Part shown: positions 52,551 to 61,102 of the stretch, one piece after another
Numbering within the stretch: the first letter of the stretch is position 1
Layout of the letters: the number at the start of each line of letters is the position of its first letter
From: Actinomycetes bacterium
GTDB lineage: Bacteria; Actinomycetota; Actinomycetes; Actinomycetales; Microbacteriaceae
Assembly (NCBI GenBank): GCA_023436775.1
Contig: JAEZHW010000007.1
Coordinates: forward strand, 19,438-83,437
Direction of reading: 5' to 3'
DNA: 64,000 nt
Notes under the pieces: generated by a model
Databases searched by the model: none
What the model was told of the DNA's origin: nothing
The model's input: the letters and a program-made list of their open reading frames with translations, nothing else
Translations under genes and position numbers: made by a program

Positions 52551-54208
52551 GTCCGCACCGCCTCCGCCGCACCCTGGCACTCTTCGCCGTCGCCGCCACG
52601 ATGCTGGCTGGCTGTGCCGCGATCCCGGGCGCTGGCCCGGTGAATGAGGGCCAGGCGCTGGAGTTTGAAACCGACCAGGGCGTGAGCTTCCAGCCGGAAG
52701 GTCCGGCCGATGACGCCTCGCCGAATGAGATCGTGCGCGGCTTCCTCTCGGCCGCTTCGAACTCGCAGGGCGACTACGCGGTGGCGCGCCAGTTCCTGGC
52801 ACCGGAGGCCTCGCGCACCTGGCAGCCGGGCACGGGCGTGCGGGTGATCACCAACTTGGGCATCGAACGGCTCGAGGGCGCTCGGGTCCGTGCCACGGCA
52901 CGACTGTCCGCCGAGGTCGACGGCGAGGGGGTGTATCGCGAGGCGCCGCCGGGTCGCGATATCAGCCTCGAGTTCGAACTCATCCAGGTGGGAGACCAGT
53001 GGCGGATCGCCGAACTGCCCGACGGCATCAGCCTCGAGCGCACCACCTTCGACCTGGCCTTCGCCGGTTTCCCGGTGTACTTCTATGACCCGAGTTTCAG
53101 CCGCCTGGTGCCCGACCTGCGCTGGTTCCCCTCGGACGCGGCGACCGCGACCCGTATCGTGCGTGCCGCCCTCTCCGGCCCGAGCCGCTGGCTGGCCGAC
53201 GGGGCACTGGTGTCGGCGATCCCCGAGTCGGCGGAACTCAGCGTGGCCGCCGTCACCGTGACCGCGGGGGTTGCCCGCGTCGACCTCACCTCGATGCCGC
53301 CGAGTGACCGACAGCGGTCGCTCATGCTCACCCAGTTGCAGGCGAGCCTCGCCGGAGTGGGTTCGATCCGCGAGGTGACGCTGTCGATCGAGCAGGAGGA
53401 GCTCGATGTGAGCCCGGCGACCGGCATCATCCGCGACGGGGGCCTCCCCGCCTCACCAATGGTGCAGATCGGCACCGAGTTCGGCCCGCTGGTTGGCGGC
53501 GAGGTGAATCAGCCAGCCGTGGGTTCGACCGCGCTGGTCGGGCTCGGCGGCGACGCGGCGGACATGCACGTGCGCAGTGAGCGGCTTGCGGTGCGCAATG
53601 AACAGGGTGTCTGGCTGGTTGAGGGCCGGAACCTGCCGGTGCTCGTCGATGAGCGGGACCGGCAGGTCGCACCGACCCTGGACGAACGCTTCGTGTGGAC
53701 GGCTTCGTCGCAATCGGCCACGGTGCACGTCTGGTCTCGGGGCGTGCAGACTGCGGTCCAGGTGCCATGGTTGCCGAGTGCCGCGCGGTTGCGGGCCCTC
53801 AGCCTCGCCCACGACGGCACGCGGATCGCGATCGCCTGGCGGCTGGACGGCACCGACCATGTCGCCGTGGCCGGCATCATCCGGAATGAGTCGAATACAC
53901 CGATTCGGCTCGGCGAGCCACTGGAGCTGAACCCGGCTGCGGGGGAGTTCGTCGGCGTGGTGTGGGCTGGCTCTGAGCATGTGCTGAGCGCGTGGCAGGA
54001 CGGACCGGATACGCGCGTGAAGCAGCACCAGCTCGGCGGTCGCGACGAGGTGCTGGTCACCACCACCATGACCCTGCGCACCATCGTGGCCGGCAGCACC
54101 CCCACCAGCCCCCGCGCCCTCGATCGCGACGGTGGACTGTGGGAACTGCGTCTGCGCAGTTGGACGCAAATCGCCAGCGACGTCTCACTGCTCGTGCCGG
54201 CACGGTAG
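52547..54208 (+). CDS. lpqB: Lipoprotein LpqB
   Basis: Extracytoplasmic lipoprotein that interacts with MtrB and modulates its signalling. The 553-aa protein has a lipoprotein signal (HRLRRTLALFAVAATMLAGC) with the lipobox LAGC at about residue 22. A GerMN-like domain lies about residues 190-300 (FPVYFYDPSFSRLVPDLRWF, DRQRSLMLTQLQASLAG), followed by a beta-propeller-like region. GTG at 52547 shares four bases with mtrB. Gene order mtrA-mtrB-lpqB is conserved across actinobacteria. Confidence 0.94.
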   Translation: MSPHRLRRTLALFAVAATMLAGCAAIPGAGPVNEGQALEFETDQGVSFQPEGPADDASPNEIVRGFLSAASNSQGDYAVARQFLAPEASRTWQPGTGVRVITNLGIERLEGARVRATARLSAEVDGEGVYREAPPGRDISLEFELIQVGDQWRIAELPDGISLERTTFDLAFAGFPVYFYDPSFSRLVPDLRWFPSDAATATRIVRAALSGPSRWLADGALVSAIPESAELSVAAVTVTAGVARVDLTSMPPSDRQRSLMLTQLQASLAGVGSIREVTLSIEQEELDVSPATGIIRDGGLPASPMVQIGTEFGPLVGGEVNQPAVGSTALVGLGGDAADMHVRSERLAVRNEQGVWLVEGRNLPVLVDERDRQVAPTLDERFVWTASSQSATVHVWSRGVQTAVQVPWLPSAARLRALSLAHDGTRIAIAWRLDGTDHVAVAGIIRNESNTPIRLGEPLELNPAAGEFVGVVWAGSEHVLSAWQDGPDTRVKQHQLGGRDEVLVTTTMTLRTIVAGSTPTSPRALDRDGGLWELRLRSWTQIASDVSLLVPAR

Positions 54209-54357
54209 CGTGTCGGCGGTGAGCGCACCGCTGACGGCGGACCGTCGACGGCGGACCACTCGTGTGCCGGACGCCTGCACAGGCGCCGGTGGCGGCAGCG
54301 ATCCACGAATGCGGCGCCGGCGCCATAGCGGAACGCTCGGTCCGTGACGCTGGAGTC

Positions 54358-55053
54358 GTGACGGGGCAGCACTGGTGGGATCGGGGACGGCAAGCGCTGC
54401 TGGATGGTGTGGAACTGTTCCTGCCCACAGAATGTCCGGTCTGTCAGCAGCCAGGGCAACGCTTGTGCGCATCGTGTGCGCCGAGGCCCTCGCCCCGGTG
54501 CGTCCGGCCACGGTTCGGCGACGCGGTGTGGGCGGGCGGTGCGTACCGAGATCAGCTGCGCGCGAGCATCTTGGCGGCGAAGTTGCATGGGAATCGGGCG
54601 GTCCGACCGAGCCTGGCCGAGGTGCTGGCGGCGACGCTCAACGAGGCGGTGCGCACCGTCCCGCCCGAGCCGCTGCTGCTGTGCGTCATTCCGTCCACGG
54701 CACGGGCGCAGCGGGAACGCGGCGAACATCTGATGGCGACGCTGCTGCGACGCCTCGGCGTACAGGTGCAGCCCGCGGTGCGCCTGGTTCGGCAACCGCA
54801 GGACCAGGCGGGGCTCGATCTGGCGGCGCGACGCCAGAACCTGCATGGCAGTCTGGGCGCAGCGCGCTGGGTGGCCGGGCAACGGGTGATTGTGGTGGAC
54901 GACGTGGTCACCACCGGTGCGACCCTGGCCGAGGCGGCGCGCGCCCTGCTCGAGGGTGGGGCCGAGCAGGTGATTCCGATCGCACTCGCCGCAGCTGGCA
55001 CCGGCCCCGCGGAGGCGGGTGACGGTGAGAAGTCTCTTATTCTCGGCCGGTGA
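54358..55053 (+). CDS. comF: ComF-family phosphoribosyltransferase
   Basis: A 231-aa ComF-like protein. An N-terminal zinc finger (CPVCQQPGQRLCASC) is followed by the double-zipper region and a type I phosphoribosyltransferase domain with the PRPP loop RVIVVDDVVTTGATLAEA; DLAARRQNLHGS is also family-typical. ComF links to DNA uptake in competent bacteria, but most actinobacterial homologues have no proven role. The start is uncertain: GTG at 54358 gives the usual spacing to the zinc finger, while GTG at 54262 would add 32 atypical residues. The gap 54209-54357 holds nothing else clear. Confidence 0.82.
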   Translation: MTGQHWWDRGRQALLDGVELFLPTECPVCQQPGQRLCASCAPRPSPRCVRPRFGDAVWAGGAYRDQLRASILAAKLHGNRAVRPSLAEVLAATLNEAVRTVPPEPLLLCVIPSTARAQRERGEHLMATLLRRLGVQVQPAVRLVRQPQDQAGLDLAARRQNLHGSLGAARWVAGQRVIVVDDVVTTGATLAEAARALLEGGAEQVIPIALAAAGTGPAEAGDGEKSLILGR

Positions 55054-55068
55054 GTACGCCTCGCCATC

Positions 55069-55074
55069 GATAAT
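55069..55074 (+). promoter_or_regulatory. -10-like GATAAT of the second kinase-regulator pair
   Basis: GATAAT ends six bases before the ATG at 55081, predicting a leaderless transcript. Confidence 0.45.
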
Positions 55075-55080
55075 GGCAGC

Positions 55081-56592
55081 ATGGCCAGCACCGGCAGCGC
55101 CCCCGACTCGGGGTGGAGCGTTCGCGCGCGCATTGCGATCGCAACGTTGATTGTGTCGGTCCTGGCGTTGGCCGCCTCTGGCGCAGTCGCATATCTGGCG
55201 CAGCGGGACCGGGCGCTGAGTCAGGTCGATGCCCGCCTCGTCGCGGTCGTTGATCAGGTCGCCACGGTCGCCGCCGGAGCCGACGGGTCGGCGGTTACCG
55301 ATCACACCGATGACACCGATCCACCCGCGGACACCGGCGACGACATGCCGGACGGCATCACGGCCGATGCCAGCGCCTATGCGGACCTGCCGGCGCTGCT
55401 GCGCGCCATCGTGACGCGCCTGGTGGTGAACCGCTACGACAGCACGGTGGCGCTGCTGGACAGCAAGGTGCGCTACGTGCCAGCGGTGCAGGATGGCGTA
55501 CCGATGCACGAAAACCAGGGTCTGCTCGACCGCGTGATGCGCGAGGTGGCTGAGCACCAGACCACCGTCATCGGCACCGCCGCCGTCCCGGAGGGCCACC
55601 TGCGCTACCTTGCGGTGCCGGTGCGCGTCACCGGTGACGATCGGGAGGGGATCTACCTCACCGGGGTGCTGCTGGATCACGAACTCGAGCCGGTGGATGC
55701 CTCCTTCCGCACCTACGCCGTGGTGGCCGCCGGCTCCGCACTCGCGGTCGCCCTCGTGGCGTGGTTGCTCGCCGGTCGTCTGCTGCGGCCGCTGCGCCAA
55801 CTGCGCGAAACCGCCTCGCGCATCTCCTTGACCGACCTGCAGGAACGCATCCCGGTGCGCGGCAGCGATGACATTTCTGCGCTGAGCCGCACCATGAACG
55901 ACACCCTGGACCGGCTTGAGCGTTCGGTGACCGCGCAGCGGCACCTGCTGGACGATATTCGGCACGAGCTGGCAACCCCGCTGACAGTGATCCGCGGGCA
56001 CTTGGAGCTGCTGGATTCCAGTGACGCCAGTGAGGTCGAAAGCACCCGCGGACTGGCACTGGACGAGATTGATCGGATGACAGAACTGATCGCCGACATC
56101 CAGTTCCTGGCCAGCAGTGAGCAGGAAGTCAACCTCGGGCCCACAGACGTGGCCGAACTCACCGAGCAGGTGGCGCGAAAGGTGCGTGCGCTGCCTGGCC
56201 ACACCTGGACCCTGGTCGAGCGCGCCACCGGCGTGACGCTGCTGGATGCCAGCCGCATCACGCAGGCCTGGCTGCAACTGGCGGAGAACGCGGCGAAATA
56301 CAGTCCCGCCAATACTGAGGTGCGCCTCGGCGCGCGGCGGGAACCCGGCGTACTGGTGCTCTGGGTAGAAGATGACGGTCCCGGCATCGCCCCCGAACTG
56401 CAGGAGCGGATCTTCGAGCGCTTCGGGCGTGCTGACCCCGGCCGGGGCATCGCGGGCTCCGGGCTTGGACTCTCGATCGCCAAGGCGATCGTCGAGTCGC
56501 ACGAGGGCACGATCGCCGTGCGCAGCGACCCGGGCGAGGGTGCCCGCTTCACCATCACCCTGCCCTGGCGAGACCCGGAGGAGGCGCCGTGA
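55081..56592 (+). CDS. Sensor histidine kinase, OmpR-partner type
   Basis: A 503-aa membrane kinase. Helix 1 (about 18-40) and helix 2 (about 215-237) enclose an extracytoplasmic sensor of some 175 residues containing an acidic stretch (DHTDDTDPPADTGDDMPDG) that could bind cations or respond to charge. HAMP (RPLRQLRETASRISLTDLQE) is followed by the H-box DDIRHELATPLTVIRGHLEL with His295, N-box-like QLAENAAKYSP, G1 VEDDGPGIAP and G2 GSGLGLSIAKAIVESH. The last codons overlap the regulator gene (GTGA). Signal unknown. Confidence 0.93.
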   Translation: MASTGSAPDSGWSVRARIAIATLIVSVLALAASGAVAYLAQRDRALSQVDARLVAVVDQVATVAAGADGSAVTDHTDDTDPPADTGDDMPDGITADASAYADLPALLRAIVTRLVVNRYDSTVALLDSKVRYVPAVQDGVPMHENQGLLDRVMREVAEHQTTVIGTAAVPEGHLRYLAVPVRVTGDDREGIYLTGVLLDHELEPVDASFRTYAVVAAGSALAVALVAWLLAGRLLRPLRQLRETASRISLTDLQERIPVRGSDDISALSRTMNDTLDRLERSVTAQRHLLDDIRHELATPLTVIRGHLELLDSSDASEVESTRGLALDEIDRMTELIADIQFLASSEQEVNLGPTDVAELTEQVARKVRALPGHTWTLVERATGVTLLDASRITQAWLQLAENAAKYSPANTEVRLGARREPGVLVLWVEDDGPGIAPELQERIFERFGRADPGRGIAGSGLGLSIAKAIVESHEGTIAVRSDPGEGARFTITLPWRDPEEAP

Positions 56593-57254
56593 CCCGCATA
56601 CTCATCGTCGAAGACGAGGAGCGCATCTCCTCCTTCGTCGCGAAAGGCCTCCGGGCCGCGGGCTTTGTCCCCGAGGTCGTCGCCGACGGCAAGCAGGGCC
56701 TGGCCGAGGCCATCACCGGCGCCTTCGACCTGGTGCTGATGGATGTCGGCCTGCCGAGCATGGACGGCTTCGAAGTGCTGCGTCGCCTGCGTGCGGTGGA
56801 TGTGGACCTGCCGGTGATCATGCTCACCGCGCGCACCGGCGTGCAGGACACCGTGTCCGGGCTGGAGCTCGGGGCCAACGACTACGTCGCGAAGCCATTC
56901 CGCTTCGATGAGCTGATGGCGCGCATCCGGGTGCGCCTGCGGGATGCCGATCGTGGGAGTGTGGCCAGCGACGTACTCACTGTGGGTGAGGTGGACCTCG
57001 ACCTGCGCAGTCGCCGCGCAAGGGTGGGCGAGCGCGCGGTGGACCTTTCCGCTCGCGAGTTTGCGCTCGCCGAGGAGTTGATGCGCCATGCTGGCCAGGT
57101 GCTCAGCCGTGAGCAGCTGCTGAGCCGGGTCTGGGGGATCGACTTCGATCCGGGCTCGAACGTGGTGGAGGTGTACATCGGCTACCTGCGCGGCAAGCTC
57201 GGTGCCGACGCGATCGAGACCGTCCGCGGCATGGGCTACCGCTTCCGCAACTAA
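56589..57254 (+). CDS. OmpR-family response regulator
   Basis: A 221-aa partner of the preceding kinase. Receiver: ILIVEDEERISSFVAKGL, Asp52 in LVLMDVGLPSMDGFEVL, LTARTGVQDTVSGLELGANDYVAKPF. The winged helix has LSAREFALAEELMRHAGQVLSREQLLSRVWG and SNVVEVYIGYLRGKLG, the pattern of the TcrA/CutR group. The target regulon is unknown; the small SPK-repeat gene and phosphotransferase gene downstream are on the other strand. Confidence 0.95.
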   Translation: MTRILIVEDEERISSFVAKGLRAAGFVPEVVADGKQGLAEAITGAFDLVLMDVGLPSMDGFEVLRRLRAVDVDLPVIMLTARTGVQDTVSGLELGANDYVAKPFRFDELMARIRVRLRDADRGSVASDVLTVGEVDLDLRSRRARVGERAVDLSAREFALAEELMRHAGQVLSREQLLSRVWGIDFDPGSNVVEVYIGYLRGKLGADAIETVRGMGYRFRN

Positions 57255-57269
57255 CTGATGCAGACGGCA

Positions 57270-57295
57270 ATGGCCCCGTCCGAAGACGGGGCCAT
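57270..57295. terminator. Perfect 11-bp hairpin
   Basis: ATGGCCCCGTC and GACGGGGCCAT flank a CGAA tetraloop, between the convergent regulator and SPK-repeat genes. Likely serves both. Confidence 0.75.
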
Positions 57296-57328
57296 CACCG
57301 TGGGGGCACTGTGCCGAGCCGGGCGTTC

Positions 57329-57712
57329 CTAGTCGACGCTTGCTGCGGACTGGGCGCTCTTCGGCGATACCGGGGACTTGGGCGACTTCGGCGACGCCGG
57401 GGACTTGGGCGACTTCGGCGATACCGGCGACTGCACCGACTTCGGCGAGGCGGGCGAGTTGACCGTATTCGGCGAGGCGACCGACTTCGCACTGACCACC
57501 GTGACGGACACGGCGCTCGCCGCGGTCGGGATGCTGAACTGGGCCGAGGTCGGCAGCGTGATGCCGTTGGCGACGATCTGCTTGTCGCCCAGCGGCTGGC
57601 CAGCCTCGTCCTCAAGGCGCAGGTTGCTCGCGGCCTGCACCGCGGTCGCGCCCAGGATTGCCACTCCGAGGGCACCGGCACCGCCGGCAATGATCCACTT
57701 CTTGACCTGCAT
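57329..57712 (-). CDS. Small secreted or membrane-anchored SPK-repeat protein
   Basis: A 127-aa protein of unknown function. The ATG at 57712 follows AAGGAGTCACC, a strong ribosome site; further in-frame codons upstream lie in the control region. A signal peptide or anchor (KKWIIAGGAGALGVAILG) ends near TAVQA-ASN. After a folded-looking middle (residues 28-75), the C-terminal ~55 residues are a low-complexity array built on S-P-K-S-P, A-S-P-K-S and V-S-P-K-S units. The matching DNA repeat at 57360-57450 alternates GGCGACTTCGGCGA-type units. Strongly basic and extended, the tail could run through the cell wall or bind acidic glycan. Confidence 0.75.
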   Translation of the reverse strand: MQVKKWIIAGGAGALGVAILGATAVQAASNLRLEDEAGQPLGDKQIVANGITLPTSAQFSIPTAASAVSVTVVSAKSVASPNTVNSPASPKSVQSPVSPKSPKSPASPKSPKSPVSPKSAQSAASVD

Positions 57713-57736
57713 GGTGACTCCTTGTTGCGGTTCTTG

Positions 57737-57758
57737 GATAGAGCCTGACTCCTCTATC
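57737..57758. promoter_or_regulatory. Dyad GATAGAG-N8-CTCTATC upstream of the SPK-repeat gene
   Basis: Perfect 7-bp inverted arms spaced by eight bases, 25 bases before the start codon, in an AT-richer 151-base gap (57713-57863). This is the size of a dimeric repressor or response-regulator site; part of it may overlap a -10 (TCTATC). Confidence 0.4.
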
Positions 57759-57863
57759 ACTGCAATCAGCATGAACCGCTGGTGTAAGAAGACTACGAGG
57801 CGAGCATGAGAGCCTTCTTAGCCACCGCGTCAGCCAGCCCCGGCCGGCGATCGCGCCGCTGGG

Positions 57864-59093
57864 CTACCCGGCGATCAGGGACGCGGCGTCGAATTGCACC
57901 GCAGGGTTGAGCGCGCACTCTGCCGCCTTCAACAGTTGCAGGGCGAGCGGCTGCGACTCGGGCAGGCTGGCCGGGGTGAGGGCGTGCGCCACGAGGTGGG
58001 CGGCCACGCCGGCGCGCCAGCCAGGCTGCGCTGACCAGATCTGCGCTGCCTGAACCGCGAGCGCCTCGGCGCCGACCGCAACGGCACGGTTATCTTCGGC
58101 GCGGGCCACGAAGCTGCGGCGCTGCAATTCGGCGAAGAAGCCCGCGGTGTCACTGGCCGGGTCGCCGAGTCCGGCGGTGTCCAGATCGATCAGGCCGATG
58201 ATCTCGCCCGGGTTCGCCGGATTGACCATCACCTGTTCGAGGTGCAGGTCGCCGTGACGGCTGGTGTGCTCGGGTGCAACCGAGGTGAGGACATGATGGA
58301 TGCCCGCCTCGATGGCGTTGATGCGATCGCGCTGCTCGGGCAGCAGCAGTCGCAGTTGCTCGCAGTACCACTCGTAGCGTTCCATCGGGCCGGGGCGGCT
58401 GGGCACGGTGAGGGGGAGTGCGGCTAGGCGCACCCGCAGCCGGTCAAGCTCGTTGAGGAAGTCGCTCTCGGCGAGGCTGGACAGGTGCCGGGCTGCCACC
58501 TCACCGAGCGCGGACTCGAGCAGCAGCAAGCCGTCCGGGCTGAAGGCCAACACGCGCGGCACCGGGAGGCCGCCGGCTAGGAATGCGTTGTGTAGGTCGC
58601 GCAGCGCCTCGACTTTGTCTGGGCGCACGATCTTGAGATATCGGTCGACGCCGTGTGAGGTGACGCGGGCCACCGCGCGCTTGCCGGGTCGGTAGGACAG
58701 CACCTCAATGTCATCGACGGCGTCAGCGATGCCGAGCCGTTGCATGAGCACCTCGGCGGCCGCCGGGACCGTGGCTGCGGGCAGCGCGGGCAGGGAGGGG
58801 TCGTTCGGGTACAACCAGACCTGGACCCGCCGGTCGCTGTCCGGTTCGCCCTCGGGCTCGAGCACGACGGGGGCTTGGGCGCCTTCGGCGGCGCGGCCCG
58901 CTTGACTGGCTGAGACATCTTCCACGAAGCAGTGCAGGCGGGTCTGGTCCCCGTGGGCATCGCGGACCGACACCGTGTAGCCCCGGCGCAGGCCAGCCTC
59001 GAATCCCTCAACGCGGTCGAGCGTCATCGACTCCAGTCGGAGCCCGCCTGACTCGAGCACCGTGGTGAGGATTGAGGTTGCCTCGTCCTGCAT
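57864..59093 (-). CDS. APH/ChoK-like phosphotransferase
   Basis: A 409-aa kinase-like protein. The C-terminal half has the aminoglycoside phosphotransferase fold: catalytic loop RHGDLHLEQVMV (H-G-D-x-H) and metal motif IGLIDLDTAGLGDP. The N-terminal ~170 residues include a nucleotide-lobe-like part (VLSYRPGKRAVARVTS, YLKIVRPDK) with Lys for ATP. Such genes are common near the hpf-secA end of actinobacterial chromosomes and need not confer resistance; the substrate may be a sugar or small metabolite. ATG at 59093 (MQDEATSIL) chosen over a GTG some 59 codons upstream in the control region. Confidence 0.85.
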   Translation of the reverse strand: MQDEATSILTTVLESGGLRLESMTLDRVEGFEAGLRRGYTVSVRDAHGDQTRLHCFVEDVSASQAGRAAEGAQAPVVLEPEGEPDSDRRVQVWLYPNDPSLPALPAATVPAAAEVLMQRLGIADAVDDIEVLSYRPGKRAVARVTSHGVDRYLKIVRPDKVEALRDLHNAFLAGGLPVPRVLAFSPDGLLLLESALGEVAARHLSSLAESDFLNELDRLRVRLAALPLTVPSRPGPMERYEWYCEQLRLLLPEQRDRINAIEAGIHHVLTSVAPEHTSRHGDLHLEQVMVNPANPGEIIGLIDLDTAGLGDPASDTAGFFAELQRRSFVARAEDNRAVAVGAEALAVQAAQIWSAQPGWRAGVAAHLVAHALTPASLPESQPLALQLLKAAECALNPAVQFDAASLIAG

Positions 59094-59222
59094 GGCACTA
59101 GTCAAACCCACAACCCTGGAACTTGCCAGCAGAACTGCCGACGCCACGCCGCACCGGTCTTGTCGCTGAGCGACATCGAAATCGGTGGTATTCACTGCGG
59201 AACCCGTGGTTCTCCTTGAAAG

Positions 59223-59240
59223 TCGTGACCTGTTCGTGAC
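59223..59240. promoter_or_regulatory. Direct repeat TCGTGAC-N4-TCGTGAC (candidate MtrA/OmpR-type site)
   Basis: Two identical 7-base units with an 11-base period; the complement reads GTCACGAACAGGTCACGA. OmpR-family regulators bind tandem half-sites at this spacing, and mycobacterial MtrA boxes contain repeated GTCAC-type units. It overlaps the -35 of the hpf promoter. The rest of the 231-base gap 59094-59324 shows nothing more. Confidence 0.45.
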
Positions 59241-59264
59241 AAAGCGGCAGCGCAGGCGTAGTCT
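59236..59264 (+). promoter_or_regulatory. Promoter of hpf
   Basis: GTGACA (59236-59241), 17 bases, TAGTCT (59259-59264). A leader of about 54 bases leads to the ATG, with GGAAGGGAG as ribosome site. Confidence 0.5.
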
Positions 59265-59324
59265 CACCACACACGGCGTTCACCGCCTGATCCGAGGCGG
59301 CGCCGACTCGGAAGGGAGTGGGTA

Positions 59325-60005
59325 ATGGAAATCACCGTACTCGGCCGCAATTGCGGCATCACGGACCGATTCCGCAGCTACGCCGAGGAGCGCGCAGAGA
59401 AGATTACTCCGCTGGCTTATCGCCCGCAGGCGCTCGAAATCCGAGTCAGTCGGCACTCATTGAAACAGAGTTCCGGCAGCGACCGGGTCCGCGTCGAAAT
59501 GACCCTGGTGTCCCCTGGCCCCGTGGTGCGTTCGGAAGCGGACGCCGACGACAAGTACGCGGCACTGGACACCGCGGTCGACAAGATGCTGGAGCAGCTG
59601 CGTCGCGCCCGCGATCGCCGCAAGATCCACCGCGGACGGCACCGGCCGAACTCGCTGGCGGAGGTCTCGAGCGCAGGATTCCAGCCGGTGGGCCTGCAGA
59701 CCGCGAGCGTGGAACTGATCACGCAGGTCGCGACCGGACAGATTCCGGTGGTGGCCGAAGACGAGCGCGACATGGGCGAGAGCCCGGTCGTGATCCGGCA
59801 GAAGGTCTTTGCCGCCGAACGGCTCACCTCCGAAGAGGCCGTCGATCGAATGGAATTGGTCGGACACGACTTCTACCTCTTTGTCGATGCCACCAACGAC
59901 CGCCCGAGCGTGGTCTACCGTCGGCGTGGCTGGCAGTACGGCGTGATCGCCCTGGACGTCGAGGCCGTGATGCCGTCGGCGCTGCAGCGCGCCTCCCGTC
60001 GCTAG
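59325..60005 (+). CDS. hpf: Ribosome hibernation promoting factor, long form
   Basis: Binds the 30S subunit and dimerises ribosomes into inactive 100S particles in stasis. The 226-aa protein has the N-terminal S30AE domain (MEITVLGRNCGITDRFRSYAEERAEKI) and the C-terminal dimerisation domain (PVVIRQKVFAAERLTSEEAV, GHDFYLFVDATNDRPSVVYRRRG), joined by a basic linker (RRARDRRKIHRGRHRPN). Both domains mark it as the long form. M. tuberculosis Rv3241c stands at the same place before secA1. Confidence 0.95.
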   Translation: MEITVLGRNCGITDRFRSYAEERAEKITPLAYRPQALEIRVSRHSLKQSSGSDRVRVEMTLVSPGPVVRSEADADDKYAALDTAVDKMLEQLRRARDRRKIHRGRHRPNSLAEVSSAGFQPVGLQTASVELITQVATGQIPVVAEDERDMGESPVVIRQKVFAAERLTSEEAVDRMELVGHDFYLFVDATNDRPSVVYRRRGWQYGVIALDVEAVMPSALQRASRR

Positions 60006-60036
60006 GTCATTGCGGTCGCAGTTGACCCCCAAGGTC

Positions 60037-60070
60037 CCGGTGGCTCAGAGCCTGTGCTCTGGGCCACCGG
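60037..60070 (+). terminator. 15-bp hairpin after hpf
   Basis: CCGGTGGCTCAGAGC pairs with GCTCTGGGCCACCGG, with one G-T wobble, around a CTGT loop, 32 bases past the stop. Confidence 0.65.
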
Positions 60071-60150
60071 CCTGTCTGGGCGGGTCTTGCCCGTCTGTGC
60101 CAGTCGAGCACTCTTCAGCACAGACATAGGAAGGTGTTCCATGCCGCGGC

Positions 60151-60156
60151 TAGCAT
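60151..60156 (+). promoter_or_regulatory. -10-like TAGCAT of the DsbA-like gene
   Basis: TAGCAT lies about 100 bases before the ATG at 60257, with no strong -35. The gap 60006-60256 otherwise holds only the hpf hairpin. Confidence 0.3.
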
Positions 60157-60256
60157 GGTCACGGCGGACGTCAGCCGCCGCGGGTGCGCACCATGTGCCT
60201 CCCCGACCCGCCGCATCAGCAGCACACGGGCCGAGCCCGAGGAATGGAGCGCCGTC

Positions 60257-61030
60257 ATGGCGAAGAAGGACCAGGATCGCATCCTGGCAGTGCGCCAGCA
60301 GGTCAATGAGCAGCGTCGTCGCGAAGCAGCGGCCGCCAAGCGCCGTCGTCTGATCACCCAGTTGAGCGTGATCGGGGGCATCGTCGCCATTGCTGCCGTG
60401 ATCGTGGGTCTGGTGTTCATGTTCCGCGACTCGCAGGTGCCGCAGGTGCCGACCGCCGAGCCGACCACGATCACCGTGGGTTCGAACAACGCGGTGCCGA
60501 TGGAGATCCAGGAGCACGGCGTGAAGATCGGTGCGGCAGACGCCAAGGTCAGCCTCGAGATCTATGAAGACTTCTCCTGCCCGCACTGCGCCAACTACCA
60601 CGCGCAAATCGGTAGCACCCTGACGCAGCTTGTTGCCGACGGCAAGGTGACGATCCAGTACAACCCGATCAATATCGTCACGAAGTACGGTGAACGCGCC
60701 GGCAGCACCGCTGCCTGCGTCGCGGTGAACGAGCCGAACAAGTGGTACCAGCTGCGCGGCAGCCTGTTCGACATCCACGACGCGAACACCGATGCCTGGG
60801 GCTACACCGGCTTCCGCGACTACCTGAGCCAGCTGGGCTACTCGAACGAGACCCTCAGCTGCGTCACCGACGCGCGGTACGCGAGCTGGATTCGTGGCAA
60901 CACGGATGCCGCCCGCCAGGCTGGGATCACCAGCACCCCGACGTTGAAGATCAACGGCGAGGCCGTGGAACTGGTGCCGGGTGACATCCTGGTACAGCTG
61001 GTCGACGGACTCATCGCTGACGCGTCCTAG
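60257..61030 (+). CDS. Membrane-anchored DsbA-like thiol-disulfide oxidoreductase
   Basis: A 257-aa protein with a basic cytoplasmic N-terminus (AVRQQVNEQRRREAAAAKRR), one membrane helix (about 35-55) and an extracytoplasmic thioredoxin fold. The active site is SCPHC (Cys108 and Cys111), followed by the DsbA helical insert and the cis-Pro loop GITSTPTLKI. DsbA-like proteins introduce disulfides into exported proteins; adjacency to secA supports a role in folding secreted substrates such as the Cys-rich repeat protein at 21346. A gene of this type commonly precedes secA only in some Micrococcales. Start chosen by the typical MAKKDQD head. Confidence 0.9.
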   Translation: MAKKDQDRILAVRQQVNEQRRREAAAAKRRRLITQLSVIGGIVAIAAVIVGLVFMFRDSQVPQVPTAEPTTITVGSNNAVPMEIQEHGVKIGAADAKVSLEIYEDFSCPHCANYHAQIGSTLTQLVADGKVTIQYNPINIVTKYGERAGSTAACVAVNEPNKWYQLRGSLFDIHDANTDAWGYTGFRDYLSQLGYSNETLSCVTDARYASWIRGNTDAARQAGITSTPTLKINGEAVELVPGDILVQLVDGLIADAS

Positions 61031-61038
61031 AACCCTTC

Positions 61039-61079
61039 GAACACACCCCGAATCCCGGTGATTCGGGGTGTGTTCTTTT
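61039..61079 (+). terminator. Strong intrinsic terminator after the DsbA-like gene
   Basis: GAACACACCCCGAATC and GATTCGGGGTGTGTTC form a perfect 16-bp stem around CCGGT, followed by TTTT. The best intrinsic terminator in the window. Confidence 0.9.
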
Positions 61080-61102
61080 CCACCCGAGGCACCGGGCCGG
61101 CT

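Noticed and set aside
53509..56502. Nearly 1000-codon minus-strand frame across lpqB, comF and a kinase
   Set aside because: Antisense to three supported genes. Low-complexity R/H-rich translation with no motif.
57360..57450. Tandem-like short repeats considered as a CRISPR array
   Set aside because: Repeats are contiguous, short and in frame with the SPK protein tail, with no spacers of unique sequence.
57864..59093. APH-type gene as an antibiotic-resistance gene
   Set aside because: The catalytic loop alone defines a broad kinase superfamily; chromosomal housekeeping context and unusual N-terminal region give no support for drug modification.
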